From: an uncultured Peptococcaceae bacterium
Lineage (GTDB): Bacteria; Bacillota; Peptococcia; Peptococcales; Peptococcaceae
Reading direction: 5' to 3'
Length of the DNA stretch: 14,384 nucleotides
NCBI GenBank assembly: GCA_900552455.1
Contig: URZX01000044.1
Coordinates: 1-14,384 of the forward strand
In this document: piece by piece, positions 1 through 7,535 of the stretch
Layout: every line of letters starts with the position of its first letter
Position numbering within the stretch: the stretch's first letter is position 1
Translations under genes and position numbers: made by a program
The notes under the pieces: model-generated
The model's database searches: none
Told to the model about the DNA's origin: nothing
Seen by the model: only the letters and a program-made list of their open reading frames with translations

Positions 1-12
1 GTTTGAAACAAT

Positions 13-37
13 ATTTTTGTTATTTACCCTATCTACT
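13..37 (+). repeat. Inverted repeat copy A, window start
   Basis: ATTTTTGTTATTT (13-25), 5 nt, ATCTACT (31-37). The same two blocks with the same 5-nt gap occur on the opposite strand at 14371-14347. One base further on, GACAGGGGGCGG (39-50) resembles GACAATGGGCGG read on the minus strand from 14325 to 14314 (10 of 12 identical). Confidence 0.6.
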
Positions 38-40
38 TGA

Positions 41-787
41 CAGGGGGCGGTTCAGTTCATCGGGCTGTTCGCCATTTTTCCTGCACAATCGCTGGCGAGC
101 GAAAGTGTCACCGATCGTCCGAGCCTCGACAGCGAAAACCACAACGCCTACCTCGTTGGTTACGAGGATGGCACAGTGCGCCCGCAGAAGGCGATCACCC
201 GTGCAGAGGTGGCGACGATCTTTTTCCGGCTGCTGACGGAGGATGGCCGTGATCGCTATCTGACGACGGAGAATGATTTCAGCGACGTGGCTGCCGACGC
301 CTGGTATAATACGCCAGTGTCGACGCTGGCAGGCGCAGGCATGCTCTCTGGCTACGAGGATGGTTCTTTCCGTCCGGATGCGGCGATCACCCGCGCAGAA
401 TTTGCAGCGATGGCGCTGCGCTTTCTTGAAGAGGACGGGCTCGTCACCGACGAATGGCGCGGCAGGTTCACCGATGTGGGCGACGCCTGGTACACGGAAG
501 CCGTCGAAACGGCAGAGGTCCACGCCATCGTCAGCGGTTATCCAGATGGCAGCTTCCGTCCGGAAAAGGCGATCACGCGGGCAGAAGTCTGCGCGGTTAT
601 CAACCGCACGCTGGATCGCAGCTTTGATGTTGACGGCTGTCTTGTCGTGGGTGAGATGACCACCTGGACAGATAATCAGCCAGACGCCTGGTATTACAAA
701 GACATCCAGGAAGCGACGAACGATCACGCCTACGATTGGACGATCGTAGACGGCGAGATCGTGGAAGTTTGGACGGAGATCCTTTGA
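41..787 (+). CDS. SLH-repeat surface protein, 5' end unresolved
   Basis: The frame is open from codon 41 to the TGA at 785-787 (about 248 codons), but it has no ATG, GTG or TTG where a start is needed and an in-frame TGA lies at 38-40. The GTG at 176 is the valine of a GTVRP motif inside the first repeat, so it is not the start. Residues about 5-20 (VQFIGLFAIFPAQSLAS) look like the end of a signal peptide with an A-x-A-like cleavage site. Three SLH units follow, at about 36-66 (partial), 79-128 and 143-190, each with GY-DG-x-RP and ITRAE motifs. The tail (TTWTDNQPDAWYYKDIQEAT, then EVWT) is typical of the last part of SLH modules in Bacillota, which normally anchor exported proteins to cell-wall polymers. 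Here little besides the anchor is present. It may be a pseudogene, a frameshift, or a gene cut by the window edge. Domain identity is confident; gene integrity is not. Confidence 0.8.
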   Translation, partial: QGAVQFIGLFAIFPAQSLASESVTDRPSLDSENHNAYLVGYEDGTVRPQKAITRAEVATIFFRLLTEDGRDRYLTTENDFSDVAADAWYNTPVSTLAGAGMLSGYEDGSFRPDAAITRAEFAAMALRFLEEDGLVTDEWRGRFTDVGDAWYTEAVETAEVHAIVSGYPDGSFRPEKAITRAEVCAVINRTLDRSFDVDGCLVVGEMTTWTDNQPDAWYYKDIQEATNDHAYDWTIVDGEIVEVWTEIL

Positions 788-801
788 TCAAAAATGATAT
801 G

Positions 802-838
802 ATCCGCGGGAGCGCGTAGCTTTCGCGGATTTTTTGTT
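802..838 (+). terminator. Rho-independent terminator after the SLH gene
   Basis: ATCCGCG (802-808) pairs with CGCGGAT (824-830). The stem can continue as GGAGC/GCTTT with two G-U pairs around a 5-nt loop (814-818), giving about 12 bp. A run of six T follows directly at 830-835. Confidence 0.88.
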
Positions 839-865
839 GTTTTATCAATAAGATAGGAAGGAAAG

Positions 866-895
866 ATGGCAGAGCGGCCGCAAATGGTGTATACT
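866..895 (+). promoter_or_regulatory. Probable promoter of the lipoprotein-adh unit
   Basis: A TATACT -10 box lies at 890-895, with an ATGGCA -35-like box (4 of 6 consensus bases) at 866-871 and an 18-bp spacer. It lies just after the SLH terminator and about 38 nt before the lipoprotein start. The -10 is good and the -35 weak. Confidence 0.5.
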
Positions 896-933
896 CTAGA
901 AGATTACAACGCTTTGAAACGGAGGTCCTACCG

Positions 934-1290
934 ATGCGAAAAATAGTTGCCGCGCTTTTTCTGCTGCTTTTGCTGACAGGCTGCAGCGCAGCGCAATATC
1001 CGGACAGCGAATTTCTCGGCAGCTGGCAGGCGCAGCGCGGAGAAATGGGCGGCGCGAATGTCAATATGCCAGACATTCGCGCAGATGTCGTACTGACGCT
1101 CGAGGACAGCGGCAAAGCAGTGCTGACGCTCGGAGACACTGAGCACGAAGGAAAATGGTCGCCGCAGGAGGATGACAAGGGCATCCTGCTAGTGGTGGAC
1201 GATGAAACGATCGAGCTGGCGAAAATCCGTGACGGCGCGCTGAAGGGACCGCTCGAGGGCGTGACGATGACTTTTGAACAGGAAGATTAA
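934..1290 (+). CDS. Small lipoprotein of unknown function
   Basis: A 118-residue protein. The ATG at 934 follows a GGAGGT site at 921-926. Residues 1-17 form a lipoprotein signal peptide: M-R-K, a run of leucines (FLLLLLTGC) and a lipobox LTGC with Cys17 as the expected lipidated residue, so the mature protein should sit on the outer face of the cytoplasmic membrane. The mature part begins FLGSWQAQRGEMGG and has alternating VVLTLEDSGKAVLTLGDTEHEGKWS strands. This FxGxW...G.A.LTL...GKW layout recurs in small lipocalin-like lipoproteins of Bacillota with no known function. It has acidic character and ends FEQED. The next gene begins 31 nt downstream with no terminator between, so it is probably co-transcribed with the alcohol dehydrogenase. 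Ligand and role cannot be deduced. Confidence 0.85.
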   Translation: MRKIVAALFLLLLLTGCSAAQYPDSEFLGSWQAQRGEMGGANVNMPDIRADVVLTLEDSGKAVLTLGDTEHEGKWSPQEDDKGILLVVDDETIELAKIRDGALKGPLEGVTMTFEQED

Positions 1291-1321
1291 ATCATAAGCA
1301 GAAACTGAGAGGAGAACATTG

Positions 1322-2551
1322 ATGTTTTGGACGATGAAGAAGGCGGGATATCGCGCAGTGCAGGTCGGGCTCGGCCTTGCCATGCGCGTGATCCCCTGGC
1401 AGAAGCCTGTACTGGTGGAGCATCCGGGGGCGATCGGCGCTTTGCCGGCAGCGCTGGCGGAGGACGGGCTGCACAAGGTGCTGGTCGTGACAGACCGCGG
1501 TGTGCTGCGCGCCGGATTGGTGAATCGGATCTACAAAGAATTGGAGCGCGCCGGCGTGGCCGTCGAGGTGTTCAGCGATGTGCACGCAAATCCGACGATC
1601 CCGGATATCCTCGGCGGACTGCGCCGCTACCGCGCTTTTGACTGCGAGGGCGTGATCGCCCTCGGCGGCGGTTCGGCGATGGACGCCAGCAAGATGATCG
1701 CAGCGCTGGTGGCGCTGCCGGAAAGATCGGAGCGCAAGCTGGGCGGACTTTTTCAGGTGACGCTGCGCAAGGGCCTGCGCAAGCTGCCGCCGCTTTATGC
1801 GATCCCGACGACAGCTGGCACCGGCTCAGAAACGACGATCGTGGCGGTGGTCAGCGATCCGAAAACCCACGCGAAATACACCGTGATGGATTTCCCGCTC
1901 CTGCCGAAGCGCGTGTTTCTCGACGCGGACCTGACGCGCACACTGCCGGCGCGGGTGACTGCGCAGTCTGGCATGGATGCGCTGGTGCACGCTGTCGAAG
2001 CCTACGTGAATGGCTACGTGGCGACAGCAGAAACGCGCCGTCAGGCGCGGCAGGCGACGGAGATGATCTTCCGCTATCTGCCGCGGGCCTATGCCGATGG
2101 CGCAGATCTGGAAGCGCGCGACAAAATGCTCACGGCGGCATTTCTCGCCGGTCAGGCGTTTGGTCGTGCGACAGTGGGCTACGCCCATTCCATCGCGCAC
2201 GCCGTCGGCGGACTGACGGGCATGGCCCACGGTGAGCTCACCGGCATCTGTCTGCCACCGCTTCTGGAATGGTACGGCGCAGCGGCTGTGCCGCGCCTGG
2301 CAGAGCTGGCGGATACCATCGGCTGCACAACGCTGGAAATGAACGACACGGCCAAGGCCCGCGCTTTTATCAAGGAAGTGTACGCGCTGCGCCGCAGTCT
2401 CGGCCTCGCAGAATCGCTGCCAGCGCTCGATGCTACCCAGCTTGAGACCGTCTGCCGACGCGCTTTGCGCGAAGCCAATCCCCTCTACCCAGTGCCGCGC
2501 ATCATGAATTTGGCGCAGTGCCGCAGCTTTGTGAAAATGCTGATGAAATAA
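1322..2551 (+). CDS. Iron-containing alcohol dehydrogenase
   Basis: A 409-residue member of the group III (Fe-dependent) alcohol dehydrogenase family, which uses NAD(P)H to interconvert alcohols and aldehydes in the cytoplasm. The N-terminal dinucleotide-binding half carries GGGSAMDASK (about 115-124) and PTTAGTGSETT (162-172). The C-terminal helical half carries the metal ligands: Asp219 and His223 in GMDALVHAVEAYV, His289 in YAHSIAHAVGG and His303 in MAHGE. All four are present, so it should be active. The N-terminal extension (about residues 1-30, with W, K and hydrophobic residues) is seen in a subgroup of clostridial-type enzymes. Substrate is not predictable. The ATG at 1322 is preferred to the TTG at 1319 because GAGGAGA at 1308-1314 then has normal spacing. 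It follows the lipoprotein gene and ends just before a terminator. Confidence 0.93.
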   Translation: MFWTMKKAGYRAVQVGLGLAMRVIPWQKPVLVEHPGAIGALPAALAEDGLHKVLVVTDRGVLRAGLVNRIYKELERAGVAVEVFSDVHANPTIPDILGGLRRYRAFDCEGVIALGGGSAMDASKMIAALVALPERSERKLGGLFQVTLRKGLRKLPPLYAIPTTAGTGSETTIVAVVSDPKTHAKYTVMDFPLLPKRVFLDADLTRTLPARVTAQSGMDALVHAVEAYVNGYVATAETRRQARQATEMIFRYLPRAYADGADLEARDKMLTAAFLAGQAFGRATVGYAHSIAHAVGGLTGMAHGELTGICLPPLLEWYGAAAVPRLAELADTIGCTTLEMNDTAKARAFIKEVYALRRSLGLAESLPALDATQLETVCRRALREANPLYPVPRIMNLAQCRSFVKMLMK

Positions 2552-2558
2552 CAACGAG

Positions 2559-2583
2559 AAGCGTCCGATGGGCGCTTTTTCTT
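2559..2583 (+). terminator. Rho-independent terminator after the alcohol dehydrogenase
   Basis: AAGCGTCC (2559-2566) pairs with GGGCGCTT (2570-2577) with one G-U pair and a 3-nt loop GAT. A T-rich tract (TTTCTTT) follows. It starts 8 nt after the adh stop codon. Confidence 0.88.
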
Positions 2584-2601
2584 TATGCTGCGTGGCAGAT
2601 A

Positions 2602-2610
2602 TGCTATACT
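2602..2610 (+). promoter_or_regulatory. Extended -10 promoter of the pRiA4b ORF-3-like gene
   Basis: TGCTATACT is a TGn-extended -10 (TATACT at 2605-2610). The -35 position 17 bp upstream (TTTATG, 2582-2587) matches only 3 of 6 bases and overlaps the end of the preceding terminator. It implies transcription starting near 2617, which rules out the in-frame ATG at 2613 as the translation start. Confidence 0.55.
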
Positions 2611-2651
2611 GAATGCACGAGAATGATCAATCACGAAGGAGCCATTATATA

Positions 2652-3293
2652 ATGAAAGCTTTGTTTTTTTCTGCTACGCTGCGCGGTGCCGAAGCGCCGG
2701 TGTGGCGGCGTTTTTGTGTGCCGATGGACTATGATTTTGCCAAGCTCCACGAGGTGCTGCAGATCCTTTTCGGCTACAGCGGCCGCGAAGGCTACGAATT
2801 TGTTTTCGATACCAAGGAGGGCGCGAACGATCTCAAGCTGCGCATCACCGCAGACGTGGATCTCTACGAGCGCTACCGTTTTCTGAAAAGCGACGAGGGC
2901 AAGCATTATCTCGCCGACAAGGAGAAGGAAGGCTACAACGTCGATATGTCTGTGGAGGTGGCGTGGGCGGAGGATCTTCCTCTCGATCCGCTGGCGTTGA
3001 AGCATCGTCAGTTCCGCTACATCTACGATTTCAGCGACGACTGGACGTACGATATCGAGCTCGTCGATGTTCTCGACGATGTGCCGCCGGTGCCGGCGCT
3101 GCGCGAAGGGATGGGCAACGCGCCATTTGAAGCCTGCGGCGGGTTCGCTGGCTACTACGAGCTGATGGACGTGCTTACGACGCCAGACCATCCCGACAAC
3201 GCCGCCATCCACGCCTGGGTGGACGAGATGGGCTACAAATTCTATGACAAGGACGAGGTCAACGAGGCGCTGCATGCGTTCGCGAAAAAATGA
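2652..3293 (+). CDS. Plasmid pRiA4b ORF-3-like protein
   Basis: A 213-residue protein of the pRiA4b ORF-3 family (PRiA4_ORF3). Diagnostic stretches are APVWRRFCVP (about 15-24), KLHEVLQILFGYSG (31-44), FRYIYDFSDDWTYDIEL (121-137, matching the family's Y-x-YDFGDxWxH block) and FEACGGFAGYYELMDVL (159-175, matching PPEDCGGxxGY). The biochemical function of the family is unknown; members occur both on mobile elements and as solitary chromosomal genes, as here. The region about 75-110 is charged and probably a family-specific insert. Start choice: ATG at 2652 follows GAAGGAG at 2635-2641, while the upstream in-frame ATG at 2613 lies against the promoter. It stands alone: a terminator precedes it and the his promoter follows 24 nt after its stop. 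No transposase or plasmid gene is nearby. Confidence 0.85.
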   Translation: MKALFFSATLRGAEAPVWRRFCVPMDYDFAKLHEVLQILFGYSGREGYEFVFDTKEGANDLKLRITADVDLYERYRFLKSDEGKHYLADKEKEGYNVDMSVEVAWAEDLPLDPLALKHRQFRYIYDFSDDWTYDIELVDVLDDVPPVPALREGMGNAPFEACGGFAGYYELMDVLTTPDHPDNAAIHAWVDEMGYKFYDKDEVNEALHAFAKK

Positions 3294-3316
3294 TCGCAGG
3301 AAACGCGCGACAATGG

Positions 3317-3345
3317 TTGACATCATTGCTTTAACGTGCTAAATT
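3317..3345 (+). promoter_or_regulatory. Promoter of the histidine operon
   Basis: A perfect TTGACA -35 (3317-3322), an exact 17-bp spacer and TAAATT -10 (3340-3345), the latter preceded by TGC so also a TGn extended -10. The predicted start near 3352 leaves only about 18 nt before the hisZ ATG, enough for the AAAGGAG site but not for a T-box or leader peptide. An inverted repeat, GCTTTA (3328-3333) and TAAAGC (3348-3353), brackets the -10 and could be an operator; that role is only inferred. Confidence 0.8.
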
Positions 3346-3369
3346 AATAAAGCGAAAGGAGCACGATCA

Positions 3370-4572
3370 ATGAAGAACTATTCCAAACTCACCCCAGAAG
3401 GTACCCGCGACGTTCTTTTCGAAGCGAGCGAAGCGCAGAGCCATATCGAACGCAGTCTGCGCACATTTTTCTACTGCCGCGGTTTTCGCGAGGTGCGCAC
3501 GCCGGGGATCGAATATTTTGATGTTTTTGGCTCTGCCGGAAAATATTTTCCAGCGGAGAGTATGTATAAGCTGAGCGATCGCAACGGACGGCTCATCGTC
3601 ATGCGTCCGGATTCGACGATCCCGATGGCGCGGCTGGTGGCAACAAAATATAAGAACAGAAATATGCCGCTGCGTCTCTGCTACGACCAGACGGTTTACC
3701 GCACGAGCCGCACGCTCGATGGCATCAGCCACGAAATGCGCCAGATGGGCGTTGAAGTGATCGGCGCGCAGGGTGCGAAAGCGGACATGGACATCCTCAA
3801 AATGGCCTGCGATGTGTTCGTGACGATCGACATGGGCGAGGATTATCGCCTGGAGATCGGTCACGTTGGCATTTTCAAATCCCTTGTGGCGATGCTGGAT
3901 ATTGATGAGCTGGAACGCGACGCCCTCTTCACCGCCGTGGAGGAAAAAAACTACTCGGCGCTGAACGATATCCTCGAGCGCCACAGTGAAAAACCAGCGG
4001 CGCAGGTTCTGCGCAAGCTGCCGCGTCTCTTCGGCGGGCGCGAAACCCTCATCGAAGCGCGCCGACTGACAGACGGGCTGGATCCGGCGATCACCGACGC
4101 CATCGACAAGCTGGCTTGGATCTACGCCCAGTTTGAGGCGATGGATCTGGCCGACAAGATCATCATCGATCTCGGGCTGATCAACCAGGCGGATTATTAT
4201 TCCAGCCTGATCTTCCGCGGCTACATCGGCGGCGCTGGACAGGCCGTGCTCAGTGGCGGGCGCTACGACCATCTGCTCGCGGATTTTGGCATGGACGCAG
4301 CGGCGATCGGTTTTGGGGTCAGCGTGGATCAGCTGGCGGAGGTCATGCTCAAACAGAATCCGCTGTTCTACTCGACGCTCGATCTCGTTTACGCCGATCT
4401 CGCCGAAATGCCGGCGGCGTTTCAGTGGATGAGCGCGCGCAAGATGTGCGCCGAATGGTCGCTGGCCGATTCTCTGGAAGGCGCCATCGCCGAAGCGAAG
4501 GAGCGCGGCATTCCGACGGTGATCCATTATCACAACGACCACGCAGAATGGCTGGAGGTGGACAATGCTTAA
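3370..4572 (+). CDS. hisZ: ATP phosphoribosyltransferase regulatory subunit HisZ
   Basis: A 400-residue class II aminoacyl-tRNA-synthetase-like protein. HisZ is a catalytically inactive relative of histidyl-tRNA synthetase that assembles with short-form HisG and is needed for its activity and for histidine feedback inhibition. Family features are the N-terminal LTPEGTRDVLFEAS (7-20), the motif-2-like MRPDSTIPMARLVATK (78-93), YRTSRTLDGISHEMRQMGVE (110-129) and a C-terminal SGGRYDHLLADFG, with the usual histidine-binding-like fold. There is no anticodon-binding domain of the HisRS type; the end is a short PTVIHYHNDHAEWLEV segment. The ATG at 3370 lies 8 nt after AAAGGAG. First gene of the operon, overlapping hisG by 8 nt, which suggests coupled translation and matched subunit amounts. 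Confidence 0.95.
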   Translation: MKNYSKLTPEGTRDVLFEASEAQSHIERSLRTFFYCRGFREVRTPGIEYFDVFGSAGKYFPAESMYKLSDRNGRLIVMRPDSTIPMARLVATKYKNRNMPLRLCYDQTVYRTSRTLDGISHEMRQMGVEVIGAQGAKADMDILKMACDVFVTIDMGEDYRLEIGHVGIFKSLVAMLDIDELERDALFTAVEEKNYSALNDILERHSEKPAAQVLRKLPRLFGGRETLIEARRLTDGLDPAITDAIDKLAWIYAQFEAMDLADKIIIDLGLINQADYYSSLIFRGYIGGAGQAVLSGGRYDHLLADFGMDAAAIGFGVSVDQLAEVMLKQNPLFYSTLDLVYADLAEMPAAFQWMSARKMCAEWSLADSLEGAIAEAKERGIPTVIHYHNDHAEWLEVDNA

Positions 4573-5194
4573 GATCGCATTAACAAAGGGCCGGTTGGAA
4601 AAATCCACCGTCGCTCTTTTTGAAAAAATGGGGCTCGATGTGAGCGCGTTTGAAAATAAAGGCCGCAAGCTGATCCTGCCGGTGGGCGACGACATCACCG
4701 TCGTGCTCGCCAAGGCGCCGGACGTTATCACCTATGTGGAGCACGGTGTCTGCGACATTGGCGTCGTCGGCAAGGACACGATCTTTGAGCGCGGCGGCGC
4801 ATTCTACGAGGTGCTCGACCTCGGCTTTGGCAAATGCCGCTTCGCGCTGGCTGTGCCGGAGGGCGCCAATTTCTACGACGGCTATGATGTGAAGCGTCTG
4901 GCCAGCAAGTATCCGCATGTGACCCGCGATTATTTTGCGCGCAAGGGCATGGATGTTGACATCATCAAGATCGAAGGCTCTGTCGAGCTGGCGCCGCTGT
5001 TGGGGCTTGTCGACGGCATCGTCGATCTCGTTGAAACAGGAAACACGCTGCGCGAAAACGGCCTCGTCGCCATTGAGGACGTGATGCAGGTGAGCGCGCG
5101 GCTGATCGTGAACGTCGTCAGCATGAAGCTGAAGAAGGATGAGATCAACACGCTCATCGACAAGATCGAACGATTGAAGGAGGAAGAGGCATGA
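4565..5194 (+). CDS. hisG: ATP phosphoribosyltransferase catalytic subunit, short form
   Basis: A 209-residue HisG that catalyses the first committed step of histidine synthesis, joining ATP and PRPP to give phosphoribosyl-ATP. The PRPP-binding and C-terminal signature GSVELAPLLGLVDG...VETGNTLRENGL covers about residues 138-167, and the N-terminus MLKIALTKGRLEKS is typical. The protein stops shortly after the second lobe and lacks the C-terminal ACT-like regulatory domain of long HisG, which fits the HisZ gene directly upstream: the two should form a hetero-oligomer with regulation residing in HisZ. The ATG at 4565 overlaps the end of hisZ by 8 nt and follows GGAGG at 4554-4558. It overlaps hisD by 4 nt (ATGA). 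Confidence 0.96.
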   Translation: MLKIALTKGRLEKSTVALFEKMGLDVSAFENKGRKLILPVGDDITVVLAKAPDVITYVEHGVCDIGVVGKDTIFERGGAFYEVLDLGFGKCRFALAVPEGANFYDGYDVKRLASKYPHVTRDYFARKGMDVDIIKIEGSVELAPLLGLVDGIVDLVETGNTLRENGLVAIEDVMQVSARLIVNVVSMKLKKDEINTLIDKIERLKEEEA

Positions 5195-6480
5195 TCCAGA
5201 CGATCATCAGCGATGGAAAAGCGGAATTTGATTATTTACAGGCGCTGAAGGCACGTCAGCAGGAAACAAACGCCGACGTGACCCGCGCCGTGCAGGATAT
5301 TTTGGACGACGTGCGCCGCGAAGGCGACGCCGCCGTGACGCGCTACAGCGCAAAATTTGACCACGCCGAAGGACCGATCCGCGTGATCGAAGCGGCAGAG
5401 ATCGCCGACGCAAAATCGCGCATCGATGCCGAGCTGCTCGGTGCGATGGAGCGCGCGGCAGTGAACATCCGTCGCTTCCACCAACAGCAGGTGCAGGAAA
5501 GCTACGTGGATTTCCGCGAGGACGGCTCGATGATGGGCCAGCGCGTGCGTCCGCTGAAACGCGTCGGCCTCTATGTGCCAGGCGGCACAGCGGCCTATCC
5601 GTCGTCTGTTCTGATGAATGCGATCCCGGCGAAGATCGCTGGCGTTCCGGAACTCGTCATGGTGACGCCGCCAAACGCCGAGGGCAAACCGCGCGATGTC
5701 ATCCTCGCGGCAGCGGCGGTTGCCGGCGTTGACCGCATCTACATGGTTGGTGGTGCGCAGGCTGTGGCGGCGCTCGCTTACGGCACGGAAACGATCCCGC
5801 AGGTGGACAAGATCGTCGGCCCGGGAAATATTTTCGTGGCAACCGCCAAACGCCTGCTCTACGGCGTCGTTGATATCGATATGATCGCCGGTCCGAGCGA
5901 GATCCTCATCGTCGCCGATGAAAATGCCGATCCGCGCTTTGTCGCCGCCGATCTCATGAGCCAGTGTGAGCACGATGTGCTCGCCGGTGGTGTGCTCCTG
6001 ACGGATTCGGCAGCGCTGGCGGAGGCTGTGAAGGGCGAGATTGCGCGTCAGCTTGAAACGCTGTCCCGTGCTGAGATCATCCGCCAGTCCATGGCAGATT
6101 ACGGCGTCATTGTCGTTTTTCCTGACATCGACGCCTGCATCGATTACGCCAACGCCGTCGCGCCGGAGCATCTCGAGCTCGCCGTCGCACAGCCGGAGCA
6201 ATACCTCGGCCGTGTCGAAAACGCCGGCTCTGTCTTTCTCGGCGACTGGACACCGGAGCCTGTCGGCGATTATTACGCTGGCACCAACCATGTGCTCCCA
6301 ACCAGCGGCACCGCCCGTTTCTTTTCGCCGCTCGGCGTCGACAGCTTCTACAAGCGCATGGGCTTCACCGCCTACAGCAAACAGGCGCTCTTGAACGGCG
6401 CCGATGACATCATCCGTTTCGCCGAAGCCGAAGGGCTGACGGCGCACGCCAATGCAGTGAAAGTGAGGAAGGAACAATGA
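5191..6480 (+). CDS. hisD: Histidinol dehydrogenase
   Basis: A 429-residue zinc enzyme catalysing the last two steps, NAD-dependent oxidation of L-histidinol through histidinal to L-histidine. All catalytic and zinc residues of the family are visible: Gln258 and His261 in MSQCEHDVL, Glu326 and His327 in APEHLEL, Asp360 in GDYYAGTNHVLPTSGTA and His419 in LTAHANAV. The block VGLYVPGGTAAYPSSVLMNA (125-144) and the IVGPGNIFVATAKR stretch (208-221) are also standard. Length is normal and no residue is missing. Both ends form ATGA overlaps, with hisG upstream and hisC downstream, so translation is probably coupled along the operon. Confidence 0.97.
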   Translation: MIQTIISDGKAEFDYLQALKARQQETNADVTRAVQDILDDVRREGDAAVTRYSAKFDHAEGPIRVIEAAEIADAKSRIDAELLGAMERAAVNIRRFHQQQVQESYVDFREDGSMMGQRVRPLKRVGLYVPGGTAAYPSSVLMNAIPAKIAGVPELVMVTPPNAEGKPRDVILAAAAVAGVDRIYMVGGAQAVAALAYGTETIPQVDKIVGPGNIFVATAKRLLYGVVDIDMIAGPSEILIVADENADPRFVAADLMSQCEHDVLAGGVLLTDSAALAEAVKGEIARQLETLSRAEIIRQSMADYGVIVVFPDIDACIDYANAVAPEHLELAVAQPEQYLGRVENAGSVFLGDWTPEPVGDYYAGTNHVLPTSGTARFFSPLGVDSFYKRMGFTAYSKQALLNGADDIIRFAEAEGLTAHANAVKVRKEQ

Positions 6481-7535
6481 GAATCAGCAAACGATTTCAG
6501 GGAAGACCCCCATACAGCCCCGGCGGCCAGCCTTGTCCGGTGATATTGAACGCCAACGAGAGCTTCGTCCGTCCGTCCGCAGAGATGATGGCTGAGTTCC
6601 ACGCGATCCTCGACAGCTGCGATTTCAACCGCTATCCAGATCCTCGCGCTGAAGAACTCTGCCGCACCTACGCCGATCTCTACGGACTCGACTGGCAGAA
6701 CGTCACCGCCGGCAATGGCTCCGACGAGCACATCGAGCTGCTCTATGCTGCGCTCGTTGCGCCAGGCGACCGTGTTGTCACCGTATCGCCGGATTTTTCG
6801 ATGTACGGCGCTGGCGCGTATCTCAACGACGTTGAACAGTTCGTCTACGAACAGGAGAATTATCACACGAACGTCGACCACCTGCTCGCCTTTGCGCAGG
6901 AGAAGGACGCTGCCATGATCATCTTCTCCAATCCCTGCAACCCGACTGGCGTCGTCGTGCCGCGCGCAGATGTGCTGCGGCTTATTGACGGCTTCGACGG
7001 GCTCGTCGTTGTCGACGAAGCGTACATGGATTTTGCCGACGAGAGCGTGCTCGATCTCGCTGGCAAGCGCGAAAATCTCATTGTGCTCAAAACCTGCTCG
7101 AAAGCCATCGGCCTCGCTGGGCTGCGTGTCGGCTTCACGATCACCACGCCGGAGCTGACGACACTTTTGCAGAACGCCAAGGCGTATTACAACGTCGGGC
7201 GTCTCACGCAGGCGCTGGCGACCTGTGTGCTGCAGCATGGCGACGAGCTGCGCGCAGCGATCGACACGATCAAAGCCAGCACCCGCGAACTCGTGGCAGC
7301 GCTCACGCCGATCGTAGAAAATTCCAGCGTGCTTGAAAAAATGCTGCCAACGTCGACAAACTTTGTCTACATCGTCACCGACAAAGCGTCGGAGATTTTT
7401 GTCGAGATGCAGGAGCACGGCGTGCTCATCCGCCAGCCACAGGCAAACGGCCTGCGCATCAACAGCGGCACGCCTGAAGAAAATGCAGCCTGCGTGGACG
7501 CGCTCACGGCTGTGCTGAAGGAGCTGGAAGCATGA
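6477..7535 (+). CDS. hisC: Histidinol-phosphate aminotransferase
   Basis: A 352-residue class I/II PLP-dependent aminotransferase converting imidazole acetol phosphate and glutamate to histidinol phosphate and 2-oxoglutarate. Visible features are NANESF near the N-terminus (25-30), YPDPRAEEL (53-61), AGNGSDEHIELL (78-89), the SNPCNPTG loop (Asn155), VVVDEAYMDF (Asp180, Tyr183), the Schiff-base lysine Lys209 in KTCSKAIGLAGLRVG, and the carboxylate-binding Arg327 in GLRINSGT. The location among his genes supports HisC rather than another paralogue, although HisC enzymes of this type can also act on aromatic amino acids. It has ATGA overlaps with hisD and hisB and is of normal length. Confidence 0.95.
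   Translation: MRISKRFQGRPPYSPGGQPCPVILNANESFVRPSAEMMAEFHAILDSCDFNRYPDPRAEELCRTYADLYGLDWQNVTAGNGSDEHIELLYAALVAPGDRVVTVSPDFSMYGAGAYLNDVEQFVYEQENYHTNVDHLLAFAQEKDAAMIIFSNPCNPTGVVVPRADVLRLIDGFDGLVVVDEAYMDFADESVLDLAGKRENLIVLKTCSKAIGLAGLRVGFTITTPELTTLLQNAKAYYNVGRLTQALATCVLQHGDELRAAIDTIKASTRELVAALTPIVENSSVLEKMLPTSTNFVYIVTDKASEIFVEMQEHGVLIRQPQANGLRINSGTPEENAACVDALTAVLKELEA

Noticed and set aside
176..178. GTG as the start of the SLH protein
   Set aside because: It is the valine codon within the first SLH repeat (GTVRP), and typical SLH sequence plus a signal peptide end continue upstream.
2613..2651. Longer start for the pRiA4b ORF-3-like protein
   Set aside because: The ATG lies 3 nt after the -10 box. 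The ATG at 2652 has an AAGGAG site and gives the normal family N-terminus.
3294..3369. T-box or his leader peptide before hisZ
   Set aside because: No T-box core sequence and no run of histidine codons; the gap is only 76 nt and holds the promoter.
3367..4731. A 454-codon open frame on the minus strand across hisZ and hisG, with a similar 413-codon frame antisense to hisD (5236-6477)
   Set aside because: Both lie opposite clear his genes with full family motifs. They have no recognisable domains and arise from the GC-rich codon pattern of the sense strand.
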